From contig NZ_JQFW01000015.1 of the NCBI RefSeq assembly GCF_000753865.1, forward strand, positions 1-64,000: 64,000 nucleotides of DNA, given 5' to 3'. The stretch's first letter is position 1, and each line of letters starts with the position of its first letter. The stretch comes from Alteromonas sp. LOR (GTDB lineage Bacteria > Pseudomonadota > Gammaproteobacteria > Enterobacterales > Alteromonadaceae). This document shows positions 17,965-27,200 of this stretch, one piece after another. A program made the position numbers and the translations under genes. The notes below the pieces were generated by a model that was not told the DNA's origin, made no database searches, and saw only the letters and a list, made by a program, of their open reading frames with translations.

Positions 17965-18453
17965 CTAGAGTATTCTTTTCGACTCCTGCGCCTCTGACAC
18001 CGATACCTGCAACGATTCTAATTGCTTTTTCCCTACTGCCACATCAGTCATGTCATAAATCATCATACTGATGTAATCCACTTTACCCGTTGCCGAAGTC
18101 AACGGTGAAAGCGTGATGTTTTGATACATATATGGCTCACTACCTGTAATCGGCCGATAGTTGGGAAACTTAAACAAATAGGGGCGTTGCTCCCATGTCA
18201 TAAATGCACGGGTTTTCAATTCAAACACTGGCTTGGCTTTTTTCATAAACCAGTCTTTTTTGATGGCAGGAAATAGCTCAAATAACGATTTGTCTCTTAC
18301 TTCGCTAGGCAGCATTCCGCTGTGGCTTTCCATAAAACCGTTCCACACCTGCACAGAAAAGCTTTTATCTAACACCACAATACCCACATCAACGGTTTGC
18401 AGCATATCCATCATCCAATGGAATTCTAATAAATCGTCGAGATTCTGATTCAT
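17965..18453 (-). CDS. Stand-alone PAS domain protein
   Basis: A 162-residue soluble protein made almost only of one PAS fold: MLQTVDVGIVVLDKSFSVQVWN (about 17-38), FELFPAIK and a final SMMIYDMTDVAVGKKQLE helix. There is no output domain and no signal peptide. Its ATG overlaps the stop of the upstream response-regulator gene in TAATG, so the two are translationally coupled. I infer that it senses a small ligand or redox state and works with the REC-CheC protein, but no ligand residue can be named. Confidence 0.75.
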   Translation of the reverse strand: MNQNLDDLLEFHWMMDMLQTVDVGIVVLDKSFSVQVWNGFMESHSGMLPSEVRDKSLFELFPAIKKDWFMKKAKPVFELKTRAFMTWEQRPYLFKFPNYRPITGSEPYMYQNITLSPLTSATGKVDYISMMIYDMTDVAVGKKQLESLQVSVSEAQESKRIL

Positions 18454-19448
18454 TAAAAGTCCTCCAGCAAATGGGCGAGTTTTGAATTCATCATTTTCAT
18501 CGATTCCTCAGTGAACAGCAAAATGAGATCGCATTGAACGTTGTAGCCCTCAAGGCCATAGCTTAATTCAATGGCAAGCGTTCGCTTCCACTTAATTTGG
18601 TTCATACTGATGATTTCGGTAATCGCGCGGTGTTGACCAAGTACAATGGGATGCCCTTGGCTGAAATTAACATCCATCTGATTTGCCAGCCCGCTGAGAC
18701 AGGTGCCAATTAAAATACTGGCAGCGTCCATCAATAGTTCTAATTGAAGCTGGTCGTCTACCTCACCTTCTACATTTAATATTTTGGCCACGTCGTCGAA
18801 GCTCGAATCACTTAAAATACACAGCGCTTCGCCGCTGATACCTGGGCCTAAAAAGCCTTGGCAAACCGCGGTGACTTCTTCATGACTTTCTATATCTGAC
18901 AGCATCATATGAAGTTCAGACACTTCAATGAGATTGACGTTGGGAATGGGTAATTCAACAAATACGTTCATGGTTCTGGCTAGGTGGTCGCCCGCTTGGC
19001 CCATGGCTATATTAGTAATCTCTTGGTAGCAATCGCGAATATCGGGGTCAAGAGGAGTAACCTCATGCACCTCTTCCTCTTCAGCATGCAGGATATTATG
19101 TTTATCTAATACCTCGGCAAGCGCCTGAGGGTCGACGGGCTTGCGAATAAAATCTAACGCACCAAGCGAGATTACTCGGTCACGGGCTTCAGGCTGAATA
19201 TCACCAGACACCACAATAACCTTAGTTTTAAGCCCCTGCTTTTGAATCGCTTCTAAGGTGCCGTACCCATCAAGTACGGGCATATTTAGGTCGAGTAGAA
19301 GCAAATCGCCTTTACCGGCGGTAAGGGACGCAAGCCCCTCTTGGCCATTTTTAGCAAAGTGCACAGCAACGTCCCAATCTTGGGGAAGGCACTTAGCCAC
19401 TTGCTTTCGTGCAACTAATGAGTCATCACAAACGAGTACGGAAAACAT
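18453..19448 (-). CDS. Response regulator with CheC-type C-terminal domain
   Basis: Residues 1-120 are a receiver domain with acidic pocket D8-D9, phospho-acceptor D53 (LLLLDLNMP) and K103 (RKP). Residues ~135-331 resemble the CheC/CheX/FliY phosphatase fold: the first active helix keeps D-x3-E-x2-N (DCYQEITNIAMGQA) while the second repeat (LLMDAASILIGTCL) has Ser for Asn. Such fusions may dephosphorylate CheY-like proteins under control of their own phosphorylation. No kinase or other chemotaxis gene is adjacent; the only partner is the coupled PAS protein. The exact target is unknown. Confidence 0.8.
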   Translation of the reverse strand: MFSVLVCDDSLVARKQVAKCLPQDWDVAVHFAKNGQEGLASLTAGKGDLLLLDLNMPVLDGYGTLEAIQKQGLKTKVIVVSGDIQPEARDRVISLGALDFIRKPVDPQALAEVLDKHNILHAEEEEVHEVTPLDPDIRDCYQEITNIAMGQAGDHLARTMNVFVELPIPNVNLIEVSELHMMLSDIESHEEVTAVCQGFLGPGISGEALCILSDSSFDDVAKILNVEGEVDDQLQLELLMDAASILIGTCLSGLANQMDVNFSQGHPIVLGQHRAITEIISMNQIKWKRTLAIELSYGLEGYNVQCDLILLFTEESMKMMNSKLAHLLEDF

Positions 19449-19649
19449 TAAGCTTTTATACCACCTAATTTAAGAAACCAGTTTTCACCGACGTTATCAA
19501 TTACTAACTAATGTAACCGTATCGGCAGAATAACAGCAAACTGAAACGCGCTTTTGCATAAGCGTATAATGATATGAAATACATCACTAAGAAATAGCAC
19601 TTTTGGGGAATATTGCCAACGATAGCACCAAATTAATGCTGTTGGGGCT

Positions 19650-20360
19650 TTATAACACTATGCTGAACATAAGGGGGAGAATAAAAGCGGTAAATAAGCC
19701 GTTAATGCAAAGCCCAAGCGTTGCCATTGCGGTTACCTCCTCGCCCATGTGAATAGCTTTGGCCGTGCCTACTGCATGGGCCACTGTACCTAGAGCGATG
19801 CCCTGAGCTTCTGGGCTTGTTACGCGGCACAACAAAAAGACCGAGTTGGAGACCACCGCTCCCACAATACCCGTGGTGATAACAAAAACAGCCGCCAGTG
19901 CTGGTATGCCGCCAATTTGAGCTGTGGCTTCCATGGCCAGCGGCGTAGTTATTGATTTAGCTAACATGGTGAGCTGAAGCGCAACGGGCGAACCCAGCGC
20001 ATACAATGTAAACCACGCTAACAAGGGCGCCAACACACCGCCTACCGCAATACTGGCAAATAGTCGCCAGCCGTAATGCCTTAACTTTTGCCACTGCTTA
20101 AAAATAGGCAGCGCTAAAGCAACGGTTACCGGCCCTAATAACCAGTGCAACAGCGATACCGATTGTTGATACTGAGGCACACTCATATTACTGAATAAAA
20201 GCGCGAGCCCCACCAGCGATACCGTAATTACCAATGGGTGTGATGCGGGATGGCCGTTAAAAAACAGGTTCACTTTTACGCTAATGACGTAACAACACAG
20301 GGTAACGGGTAACCATATAAGGCCACTTACGGTAAAGGTATTGAGGATCGCATCTATCAT
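19650..20360 (-). CDS. lrgB: LrgB/CidB family inner-membrane protein
   Basis: The 236-residue polytopic protein has the LrgB core: LLGPVTVALALPIFKQ, KSITTPLAMEATAQIGG and ALGTVAHAVGTAKAI. LrgA/LrgB pairs were named as regulators of murein hydrolases and cell death in Staphylococcus, and members are now also linked to transport of small organic acids such as pyruvate or glycolate. It follows lrgA by four bases and is clearly co-transcribed with it. Which activity applies here cannot be told from sequence. Confidence 0.88.
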   Translation of the reverse strand: MIDAILNTFTVSGLIWLPVTLCCYVISVKVNLFFNGHPASHPLVITVSLVGLALLFSNMSVPQYQQSVSLLHWLLGPVTVALALPIFKQWQKLRHYGWRLFASIAVGGVLAPLLAWFTLYALGSPVALQLTMLAKSITTPLAMEATAQIGGIPALAAVFVITTGIVGAVVSNSVFLLCRVTSPEAQGIALGTVAHAVGTAKAIHMGEEVTAMATLGLCINGLFTAFILPLMFSIVL

Positions 20361-20364
20361 TGCG

Positions 20365-20727
20365 CTACATCGACTTCTTTTTCATTAGTTTATTCGCTAC
20401 CCACGCCGTTAACCCCAAGCTTAATGCTGTGGTGCCCCCAATCGCTACAGCCAGCGCCATCGCATTAGCTTCAATATCGCTCCAATACATACCGACTCCC
20501 AATACGGCGGGAACAAAAAGTACAGACATGTGCTTGAGTAAAGGCTGCGCCACTAATGTGGTGTGTGTTTCAATGTTTGGAAAGGCGAAAAGCAAAGAGA
20601 GCAATAATACCAACCCTAGTAACGGGCCGGGAATGGGCAGACCGAGGGAAGCTGAAAGAAATACCCCGCCGTAATAGGCGAGTAAAATAGCAAAAGCGCC
20701 AATGAACGTATTTTTAAGCTGAAGCAT
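20365..20727 (-). CDS. lrgA: LrgA/CidA family holin-like membrane protein
   Basis: A 120-residue protein with four hydrophobic segments and the family motif LPIPGPLLGLVLLLSLL (about 30-46), the size and layout of CidA/LrgA proteins. It is the first gene of the lrgAB unit, whose second gene begins four bases after its stop. A LytSR-type regulator is not nearby. Confidence 0.85.
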   Translation of the reverse strand: MLQLKNTFIGAFAILLAYYGGVFLSASLGLPIPGPLLGLVLLLSLLFAFPNIETHTTLVAQPLLKHMSVLFVPAVLGVGMYWSDIEANAMALAVAIGGTTALSLGLTAWVANKLMKKKSM

Positions 20728-20867
20728 TTTCGCCTTTCGTCTCTTTGATATTGATTAGCAAGTGTATTCTCATACTAGCATGCTGAAAAGCGCGACAAAG
20801 GTCTTACTAATAAATGATCACCACGCGTTAGTTAATGATGAATGCTGCAAAGTGAGGCGTCAGAAAC

Positions 20868-20898
20868 AAGTAAGGGCTAGATAAACTAGCCCTTACTT
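20868..20898. terminator. Bidirectional hairpin terminator
   Basis: A perfect 13-bp stem AAGTAAGGGCTAG (20868-20880) / CTAGCCCTTACTT (20886-20898) has a five-base loop. It lies 36 bases beyond the stop of the small minus-strand gene at 20934 and is followed by TT on the plus side. Confidence 0.75.
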
Positions 20899-20933
20899 TT
20901 AAAATCAATACTTGCTAAAAACTCACTATCGGC

Positions 20934-21263
20934 CTAGAAGAAGCTGTCTTGGTGAATTTTAATAAACATGCTGGTGCCAACTTTCGAGTAGTCTATTTTG
21001 TACTCTTTTCCGTTAAGGGTTTGGATGAACACCAATGTTTTCTCATCGCCAAACACGTCGCTCATCGTCACGTCCACAAGCTCCATATCCATCATTTTGG
21101 CATCGCGCTTGTTCTCTGGCACTTTGCCTTCGTACTGCTTAATACCTTTATAGGTAACAATAATCGGCGGATGCTCGTCTCCATTAATGACCAGTAAGTC
21201 TAGCTTTCGAATTTTATGAATAATGGTGTTACGGCCACTTGTAATAAAGGCTCTTTCTGTCAT
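20934..21263 (-). CDS. Hypothetical 109-residue protein
   Basis: I do not recognise this protein. It is soluble, lacks a signal peptide or membrane segment, and has an even mix of charged residues with predicted beta strands (LDLLVINGD, PIIVTYKGIKQYEG, TLVFIQTLNGKEYKIDY). A KIRKLDLLVINGDEHPPI start and a LNGKEYKI segment suggest a small beta-rich domain. The ATG is preceded by CGGAGATAAAA. It has its own terminator and stands alone between lrgA and the MbnP-like gene. The compact frame, ribosome-binding site and terminator support a real gene. Confidence 0.65.
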   Translation of the reverse strand: MTERAFITSGRNTIIHKIRKLDLLVINGDEHPPIIVTYKGIKQYEGKVPENKRDAKMMDMELVDVTMSDVFGDEKTLVFIQTLNGKEYKIDYSKVGTSMFIKIHQDSFF

Positions 21264-21485
21264 TTTTATCTCCGCGACAGCGCACCTGCTGTATAAGGCA
21301 ATGCAATGTTAAAATTATTATAAGTTTACCACTAATCACATGCGTAGCACATAAGCAGTAAGCTCTTGCTTTGACTAAAGTATAAACATAAAACGAATAA
21401 AACAGGCAAATAAATACGACTTTTTGTCGCATTTTGCCTACTTTCGCTGCAACTACTGCCTCTTTTCTATGTTTATCGCGCTAAT

Positions 21486-22295
21486 TTAGTGCCATTTTAT
21501 CCATGGGCGGTATACCAAGTTGTTGATCAGCTTCTTGCACGGCGCAATTTCAGATGACGCAAACTTGCAGTCGTCTACCTCGTTTATATCTAACTGAGCA
21601 AATATATTAGACACTGAAATATCAATGTCTAGGTCGGTATCTAGCTGTGTCATGGGAAGTATAAACTCAACACGGTTAGTGAATGCACACGCCTCAACTT
21701 TCACCTCATCAATACCTGTATCCTCACACCCTGCATTACCCAAATGATAAGACCATGTCGATGACGGGTCACCGGCTTTTGATACGTCTAACCGCAAAAA
21801 CATATGCCCGTCTAACTGGTTAGCAAACATAGACTTATCATTTATCGGCGAGGTCTGTTTATTAATGTCGGCGTGATTTTGCTCTAAAGGCAGCCCCATA
21901 GTGAAACGCAAGTTGGTTGACAACTTTAATAGCTCTTCGGAAACGTCTAATACAATCTTATTGTTCGCATCGCTTGGATTGCTGCACATGGTATGAAATT
22001 TTAAAAGCGCGGTAGACGGCGTTTGCCATTGTGTTTGCTTAAACTTCACTCGCTGCCATTTCCCGTCAACCCGCACCTCTGGCTTACTCAAATAGAACCC
22101 AAAGTAGTCGATATTCCATCTGTCGTTTCCGGCGCGCACAATGACGGGACAGGCATCAGTTTCAACGCCCACTAGTTTAAACGGTATTTCACCAGCTTCT
22201 CTGCTGCCAAAGCTCCCCATATCACAACCACTCAATGACAAGGTGGCAGTAAACAATAGAGCTAGTAAAGAAGCAGAACGGGAATGCATGTTCAT
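21486..22295 (-). CDS. MbnP-like lipoprotein (metallo-mystery four-Cys family)
   Basis: After a lipobox (LSGC, about 21-24 from my start) the protein shows the MbnP/four-Cys pattern: DYFGFYLSKPEV, spaced Cys residues, and the hallmark WSYHLGNAGC near the middle. MbnP proteins are periplasmic copper-binding partners of diheme MbnH proteins. No MbnH gene lies nearby. I start at ATG 22295 because the lipoprotein signal begins there (MNMHSRSASLL); the longer open frame runs through a 21-bp tandem repeat and would destroy the signal. An AGGA lies 13 bases upstream. Metal binding is inferred from family only. Confidence 0.72.
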   Translation of the reverse strand: MNMHSRSASLLALLFTATLSLSGCDMGSFGSREAGEIPFKLVGVETDACPVIVRAGNDRWNIDYFGFYLSKPEVRVDGKWQRVKFKQTQWQTPSTALLKFHTMCSNPSDANNKIVLDVSEELLKLSTNLRFTMGLPLEQNHADINKQTSPINDKSMFANQLDGHMFLRLDVSKAGDPSSTWSYHLGNAGCEDTGIDEVKVEACAFTNRVEFILPMTQLDTDLDIDISVSNIFAQLDINEVDDCKFASSEIAPCKKLINNLVYRPWIKWH

Positions 22296-22614
22296 AACGG
22301 AGCGTTTATCCTGTAAAAAAAGAGATGAGACATCTAATAGACAAGCAATAAGGAAGTAAAGTTTAAAAAAAGCGTAGTCAATTAACCCAAGCGATTGTTT
22401 GCAGCCATGAGCTAATCGCAAACAGCCTTGAGCCAATCGACAACAGCCCTGAGCCAATCAAAAACAGCCCTAATAGTGCTGCTTTTGGCTGTAGCGAGTC
22501 AAGAAACTTAATAGGAGTAGAGAAATCTGCGCCCATCGCCAAAAGCTTTTCACCACATCTTGCGCTAATGTGAACAAAAATAAAGCAAACAATTCATAAA
22601 GCTATTGCCAAGGC
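22296..22614. other. Intergenic region with 21-bp repeats
   Basis: Apart from the 21-bp tandem array at 22402-22471 and the tRNA promoter candidate just beyond its end, I see no gene or other signal here. The open frame that crosses it on the minus strand is composed of the repeat and is not considered coding. Confidence 0.55.
22402..22471. repeat. 21-bp tandem repeats upstream of MbnP-like gene
   Basis: Units CAGCCATGAGCTAATCGCAAA (22402), CAGCCTTGAGCCAATCGACAA (22423) and CAGCCCTGAGCCAATCAAAAA (22444), plus a partial fourth, lie head to tail in the leader or promoter region. Confidence 0.85.
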
Positions 22615-22643
22615 GTGACAAGCCAAATAAAACTGCTTATACT
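22615..22643 (+). promoter_or_regulatory. Candidate sigma-70 promoter for tRNA
   Basis: GTGACA (22615-22620) and TATACT (22638-22643) each match five of six consensus bases and are 17 bases apart. The tRNA begins about 90 bases further on, leaving a 5' leader to be trimmed. Confidence 0.5.
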
Positions 22644-22732
22644 TGCGGTCGCTTGAATATGTGAAGCTCATGTTGCTTTCAAACATAGCTTTGAATCACA
22701 TAGTTAACGCAGCGCAATATACAATTCAAAAT

Positions 22733-22809
22733 GGCCCAATAGCTCAGTTGGTTAGAGCATCCGACTCATAATCGGCAGGTCCCCTGTTCAAGTCAGGGTT
22801 GGGCCACCA
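22733..22809 (+). tRNA. tRNA-Ile2 (anticodon CAT, lysidine-dependent)
   Basis: A 77-base cloverleaf runs from GGCCCAA to TTGGGCC plus encoded CCA, with D-arm GCTC/GAGC, anticodon loop CTCATAA and T-arm CCCTG-TTCAAGT-CAGGG. The anticodon CAT could mean Met or Ile2. The acceptor stem has C4-G69 and C5-G68, as in E. coli tRNA-Ile2 recognised by TilS, not the U4-A69/A5-U68 of elongator tRNA-Met. The TTCAAGT T-loop also fits Ile2. I therefore prefer Ile2, which reads AUA after lysidine modification. Confidence 0.85.
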
Positions 22810-23019
22810 TTTTTTCCCAAAATATTCTATAAAGCTCAAACGCACTCAAAATTAAAAAGCTAACCCTAATTCCCTCTCGAATTTTGTCGAGCATATTGGA
22901 TAAAGGCTGCGCAATGTGTGATTGAATTTATGATTGTTATCACATACTATTCTTAACTTGCACGACAATAATATAGAGAAGTACCTGTATAAAAGCTGTC
23001 TAAATAAAAGGATATAAAT

Positions 23020-23574
23020 ATGGAACATTTAAAGTTTTTATTAATTGGTTTTTTGATGGTTTTGTTAGCAGCATCGGGATGCGCTTCTAATCCGAAAGGC
23101 GCTTCGTTTGAACAAGCACCTGATACCGTATCTCCAGATCAAGCACGAATTACGATTTATCGTGATTCCGACGCCTATGCGGCCTCTTTTTCTTGGCTTG
23201 TGGCTCAAAATGTAAGTCAGCAAAGTCCCAAACCGCTCGCGGTCATCTCTAGAAATACTTACTATCGTTTCGATACAGCTCCTACACGAATTGAGCTATT
23301 GGCAGATTTACAGAAAAGCCCAATATATACGCCCGTATCTCCGCTTGCTGCGGTAGCCGGTGTAATTTCTGCTGCTGAAGCAAAAAACACTAACGATAAA
23401 ATTGATTATGTCGCGCTTCATGATTTTGAAGCAAAGCCTGGACAAGAATATTACTTTAAGCTTGAGTTTAAAGACGCAATGCTAGATCCAAGCCCTTATC
23501 TTGTGCAAGTGACAGGTAAACAAGCTATGAACGATCTTAAGAAGTCAAAAATGGCATTATTACCGAAGACATAA
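23020..23574 (+). CDS. DUF2846-like lipoprotein
   Basis: The 184-residue protein has a lipobox AASGC (about 17-21). The body resembles DUF2846 proteins: ARITIYRDSDAYAASFSW, a middle PKPLAVISRNTYYRFDTAPTR strand region and a final KPGQEYYFKLEF. The family has no known activity and is likely an envelope lipoprotein. An AAAGGATATAAAT precedes the ATG. It stands alone after the tRNA; its base composition is a little richer in AT than neighbours. Confidence 0.72.
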   Translation: MEHLKFLLIGFLMVLLAASGCASNPKGASFEQAPDTVSPDQARITIYRDSDAYAASFSWLVAQNVSQQSPKPLAVISRNTYYRFDTAPTRIELLADLQKSPIYTPVSPLAAVAGVISAAEAKNTNDKIDYVALHDFEAKPGQEYYFKLEFKDAMLDPSPYLVQVTGKQAMNDLKKSKMALLPKT

Positions 23575-23672
23575 TTCCGCTATTTTTTGCTTCAAATGAA
23601 ACGATAAATTCTGGACTGCAGACATCATTAAGGTTCTCAGTCCCTAGCACGTAAAACTCAACAAACGTGAAG

Positions 23673-24128
23673 TTAGCTGTAAGCCTGCACAAACACTCCA
23701 TCAAGCAACGAGGTCAACAAATAACACGCAACTATTATCGCTACATTGAACAATGCACGAATGGCCCACGGGAAGTTAGCGTATTGAAGATTCAGTTTGC
23801 TTGTGACTAAAACTGCTGCCCCCATCACTGCAAACCAAGGTGTAAAAAAGAATATAGCGTGCCACTTAAGCAAGGTAACCGCTAGGTCGTGAAGCGCTCC
23901 GCTTACTGCAAAAGTTATCATTATCGTTAGCCACTGCGGTAGCCATTTTGATAGTGGCCGCATTACGTATCGCGATAAATAGTAGCTCCATATCGGATTC
24001 CAATACCGCCAAAAATGACTGAAAGATTTGGCCCCTAGAGAACGTGAAAGCATATTTTGCAAAGAGCCAGAAGCACCTAGTCCTAAGCCGGTTCTTTTCT
24101 TCACATATTGATTTAGTCTAATCGTCAA
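23673..24128 (-). CDS. MBOAT/wax-synthase-like membrane protein, short
   Basis: The 151-residue protein has about three hydrophobic segments and a pattern SFSHFWRYWNPIWSYYLSRYVMRPL followed by MITFAVSGALHDLAV, which recalls the conserved Trp/Asn and His region of membrane-bound O-acyltransferases and wax synthases. The His of SGALHD would be the active-site His. Full MBOAT proteins are over 300 residues, so this is either a remnant, a minimal variant or a misread resemblance. No N-terminal half is upstream; the preceding DNA is the pullulanase terminator. Substrate unknown. Confidence 0.55.
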   Translation of the reverse strand: MTIRLNQYVKKRTGLGLGASGSLQNMLSRSLGAKSFSHFWRYWNPIWSYYLSRYVMRPLSKWLPQWLTIMITFAVSGALHDLAVTLLKWHAIFFFTPWFAVMGAAVLVTSKLNLQYANFPWAIRALFNVAIIVACYLLTSLLDGVFVQAYS

Positions 24129-24143
24129 AATACGTCTCTTTTG

Positions 24144-24176
24144 AAAATAAAATGGGGCGATATCTATCGCCCCATT
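24144..24176 (-). terminator. Terminator of the pullulanase operon
   Basis: Twelve-base arms AATGGGGCGATA (24151-24162) and TATCGCCCCATT (24165-24176) form a strong GC-rich hairpin followed on the minus strand by TTATTTTC. It lies 28 bases after the pullulanase stop. Confidence 0.82.
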
Positions 24177-24204
24177 ATGTATTTTTAGCAGATTTATAAA
24201 TAGC

Positions 24205-27200
24205 CTAATATTGTTCCGGTCCCTGCACTAGGATAATCGGCGAACTGGTATCGCTCGCGTCTATCTCAAAGCGCAACGTTTGCGATTGGCTTACCGTCAA
24301 TTGTACGTTACCAGCGCCTTGCGTTAACGATATAGATTCTCCTACATTAATTGAGCCACCGTTACTGCCTAAATTCGGGCTAGACCAGTTAGCTTCCGCT
24401 ACTTTAAATTCGTAGGTACCAGCACTAACAAAAGTACTTATAGCGTAAACCCCTGCCCCTTCGTATGTCATTGGTCGAGACGTTCCCCAATCGCCCATGA
24501 TGCCGCGTAAATAAATAGCGGTATTGCCATAAGGTGCAGGTATTGCATCAGGGTTTTCATTAGAGATAGTGAGCACTGGATTGGCATCATTTGAAGCATC
24601 TAACTCAAAAGTATAGTCGCCGTCTTTAATAATGTTCAGTGTAAGGTTATTACCGCCATTACTGAGTGTAAACGACTGCCCAGCTCCTACCGCGAAACCA
24701 CCACCAATGTTTGCCACGTCGAAATATTCATCCGCCAGCTTGAATTGGTAAGTGCCTTCAAACAAATTGGCGGTAAGACGATATTTATCATTACCCACAT
24801 ACTCAAGAGGTAAAGACATATCCCAGTTGTTCATACTTCCGCGAAGAAATACTGTTCTATCGCCATAGGGTGGCAAGGCTGACAGTCCGTACCCTTGTTC
24901 GCCATTTTGCGGCTTAACAAATATTGCAGTAGTAAGCGCTGGCAAACTGAATGTACTGTTGCTAAACGATGCATTTTGTACTCGTTCATCGGCAGACGTC
25001 TGCTGATTGGAATGAAGCTCAAAGCCGAGTGCATCGACTATGCTGAAACTCTGTGTGCTTTGTGTTCCGTTAAATAGCACCACAATTGCATCATTGTTTG
25101 CGTCCAGGTCGGCAAGGCCAATACCGTCATCAAGACTCATCACAATTAACCCTTGTACTTGCCCCTGCCCCGTATTGTGAAAACGAATACGCTCTGAAAT
25201 AGCTTCTGCACTTGTTAGCCTAAACAATTTGCTTGTAGACCGAATATTAAGAAACTCTTTAAACAGTGAGGAAGTCAGCTGAATATCTTCAGAGCCAAAC
25301 TGCGCGTTAGTATTCGCTGAAACGCTGCTAATCTCTCCCCATTTCGCCTCGTTATCTTGCGCTAACGGTAAGCCGATATTCCAATTATTTGTTGTCTTGG
25401 TAAAGTCGACTCTATTGAACCAATCACCTGCATCGTAAGTGTTTCGGTCCATTGATTTAGAGCGAATTAGATCTGAGCCCATGTGGAGAAATGGGATCCC
25501 CTGGCTTAGCAAAGGAATAGAAAGAGCAACGTTTTGAATGCGAACGCGATCTTGTACTGCCATATCACTTGGCAAACCATATTGAAGCTGATCCCAAAGT
25601 GCCTCATTGTCGTGCTTAGAAATATAGTTAACGGTATCAGCGGGGTCATCACTGTAGCCGGCCGGCTGTCCGTTCCAACTATAGTCGTAGGTAGACAAGT
25701 AAGTACCGTCTGCGGCTACAAATTGATAACTACCTACATTGCCCACTAAGCCAATTCTTATCGTATCTTGATCGTGAAGGCTTCCCCCTGTGTTAAATAG
25801 AGCTGCATTTCGCACTGCCTCTCGCTGTCTGTCTGAGAAGGTACCTATTTCAGATCCAGCCATATTAAGCTGGGCCGCCTGCTCAAATCTGCGATTGTTA
25901 ACCACTTCACCAAAATTCCAACCTTCTCCATAAAAATAGGTATCTGAGTCTACTTCGCGTACGGCTTCACGAGCATCTAAAATGGCTTGCTTCGGTATAT
26001 GCCCCATTAAATCAAAGCGGAATGAATCGAATCCAAACTCTTTAGCAAAACTGACTAACGAATCGTTCATTAGTTTTGCCATCATGACGTGCTCAGTAGC
26101 GGTATTTTCACAACATGTTGAGTTCTCTATACTGCCAGTGGTTTCACTTAAGCGCTGGTAGTATCCAGGTACTACTTTATCGAGTAACGATGTATCGTAA
26201 AGCCCCGATGATGCCGTGTGGTTATACACCACGTCGAGCACTACACGCAGACCCATTTCATGAAGCGCTTGGTTCATTGCGCGCATTTCTAAAACTCGAG
26301 CCTCACCGTCTGGAGCCGTAGCATAGCTTCCCTCTGGCGCAGCAAAATGGTGTGGGTCGTAGCCCCAATTAAAACCGTCAAAGGCACGCATTGAGTCTAC
26401 TAACGCTTGTGCTTGAACAGTGCTAGGTGAATAACTTTGCAGTACATCTAAAATAATCGCGTTGTCATTTTCCACACCGCAGACAGGCGCTTGGGCATTT
26501 AAACTACACAGTTTGCCTACGGTATCGGTAACATCTACGCGGCCTTGTTCATCTTCTCGAATAGTTGCTATATCGTTCGCCGGCAACATGTGAAAATGGG
26601 TGAGGCCTGCACGTTGTAACGACTGTAAATGTTGAACTGGAGCAGAATTAAGCTCGGTAAATGCCATATATTTACCGCGATGTTCAGCACTGGTACTCTC
26701 ATCGAGAATACTAAAGTCGCGAATGTGACTTTCGTAAATAATGATATCTTCAGGATCCTTCGCTGCTGGAACAACGTGAGTATCCCAGCCTGCTGGTTTC
26801 AAGTCTGCATCATCAAGATTTACAAATTGAGTAAAGCGGCCATTTGTGGACAGGGAAATTGAATAAGGGTCGGTTGTCTCAACTAATTCAATGTTTTGTG
26901 TGAGTGGGTGGTATACCGACAGTTCATAGCGATAAAACTGCCTGTCTAACGTTGCCTTTTCACCCGTGTGACGCCAAATACCTGTGTCTGAATCAAGTAT
27001 CATAGGATAGGTGTTTTGTAGCGCTTTTGCTTTGTTGTACACCTTTAATGTAACCGACTGGGCAGTTGGTGCCCATACTGAAGCGGTCACTGACTCGTTA
27101 CTATAGTCTACGCCTAACTTCGCTTCATTTGCGTCATTGTTAGTACGTGTATATAAATAGTCTAGAACTCTTGGAATTTGAACTCGCGTTGAATCAACAA

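Noticed and set aside
22296..22457. N-terminal extension of the MbnP-like protein
   Set aside because: The extension is translated tandem repeat and would bury the lipoprotein signal; ATG 22295 is preferred.
22733..22809. Elongator tRNA-Met
   Set aside because: The anticodon is CAT, but C4-G69 and C5-G68 in the acceptor stem and the TTCAAGT T-loop match tRNA-Ile2 rather than tRNA-Met.
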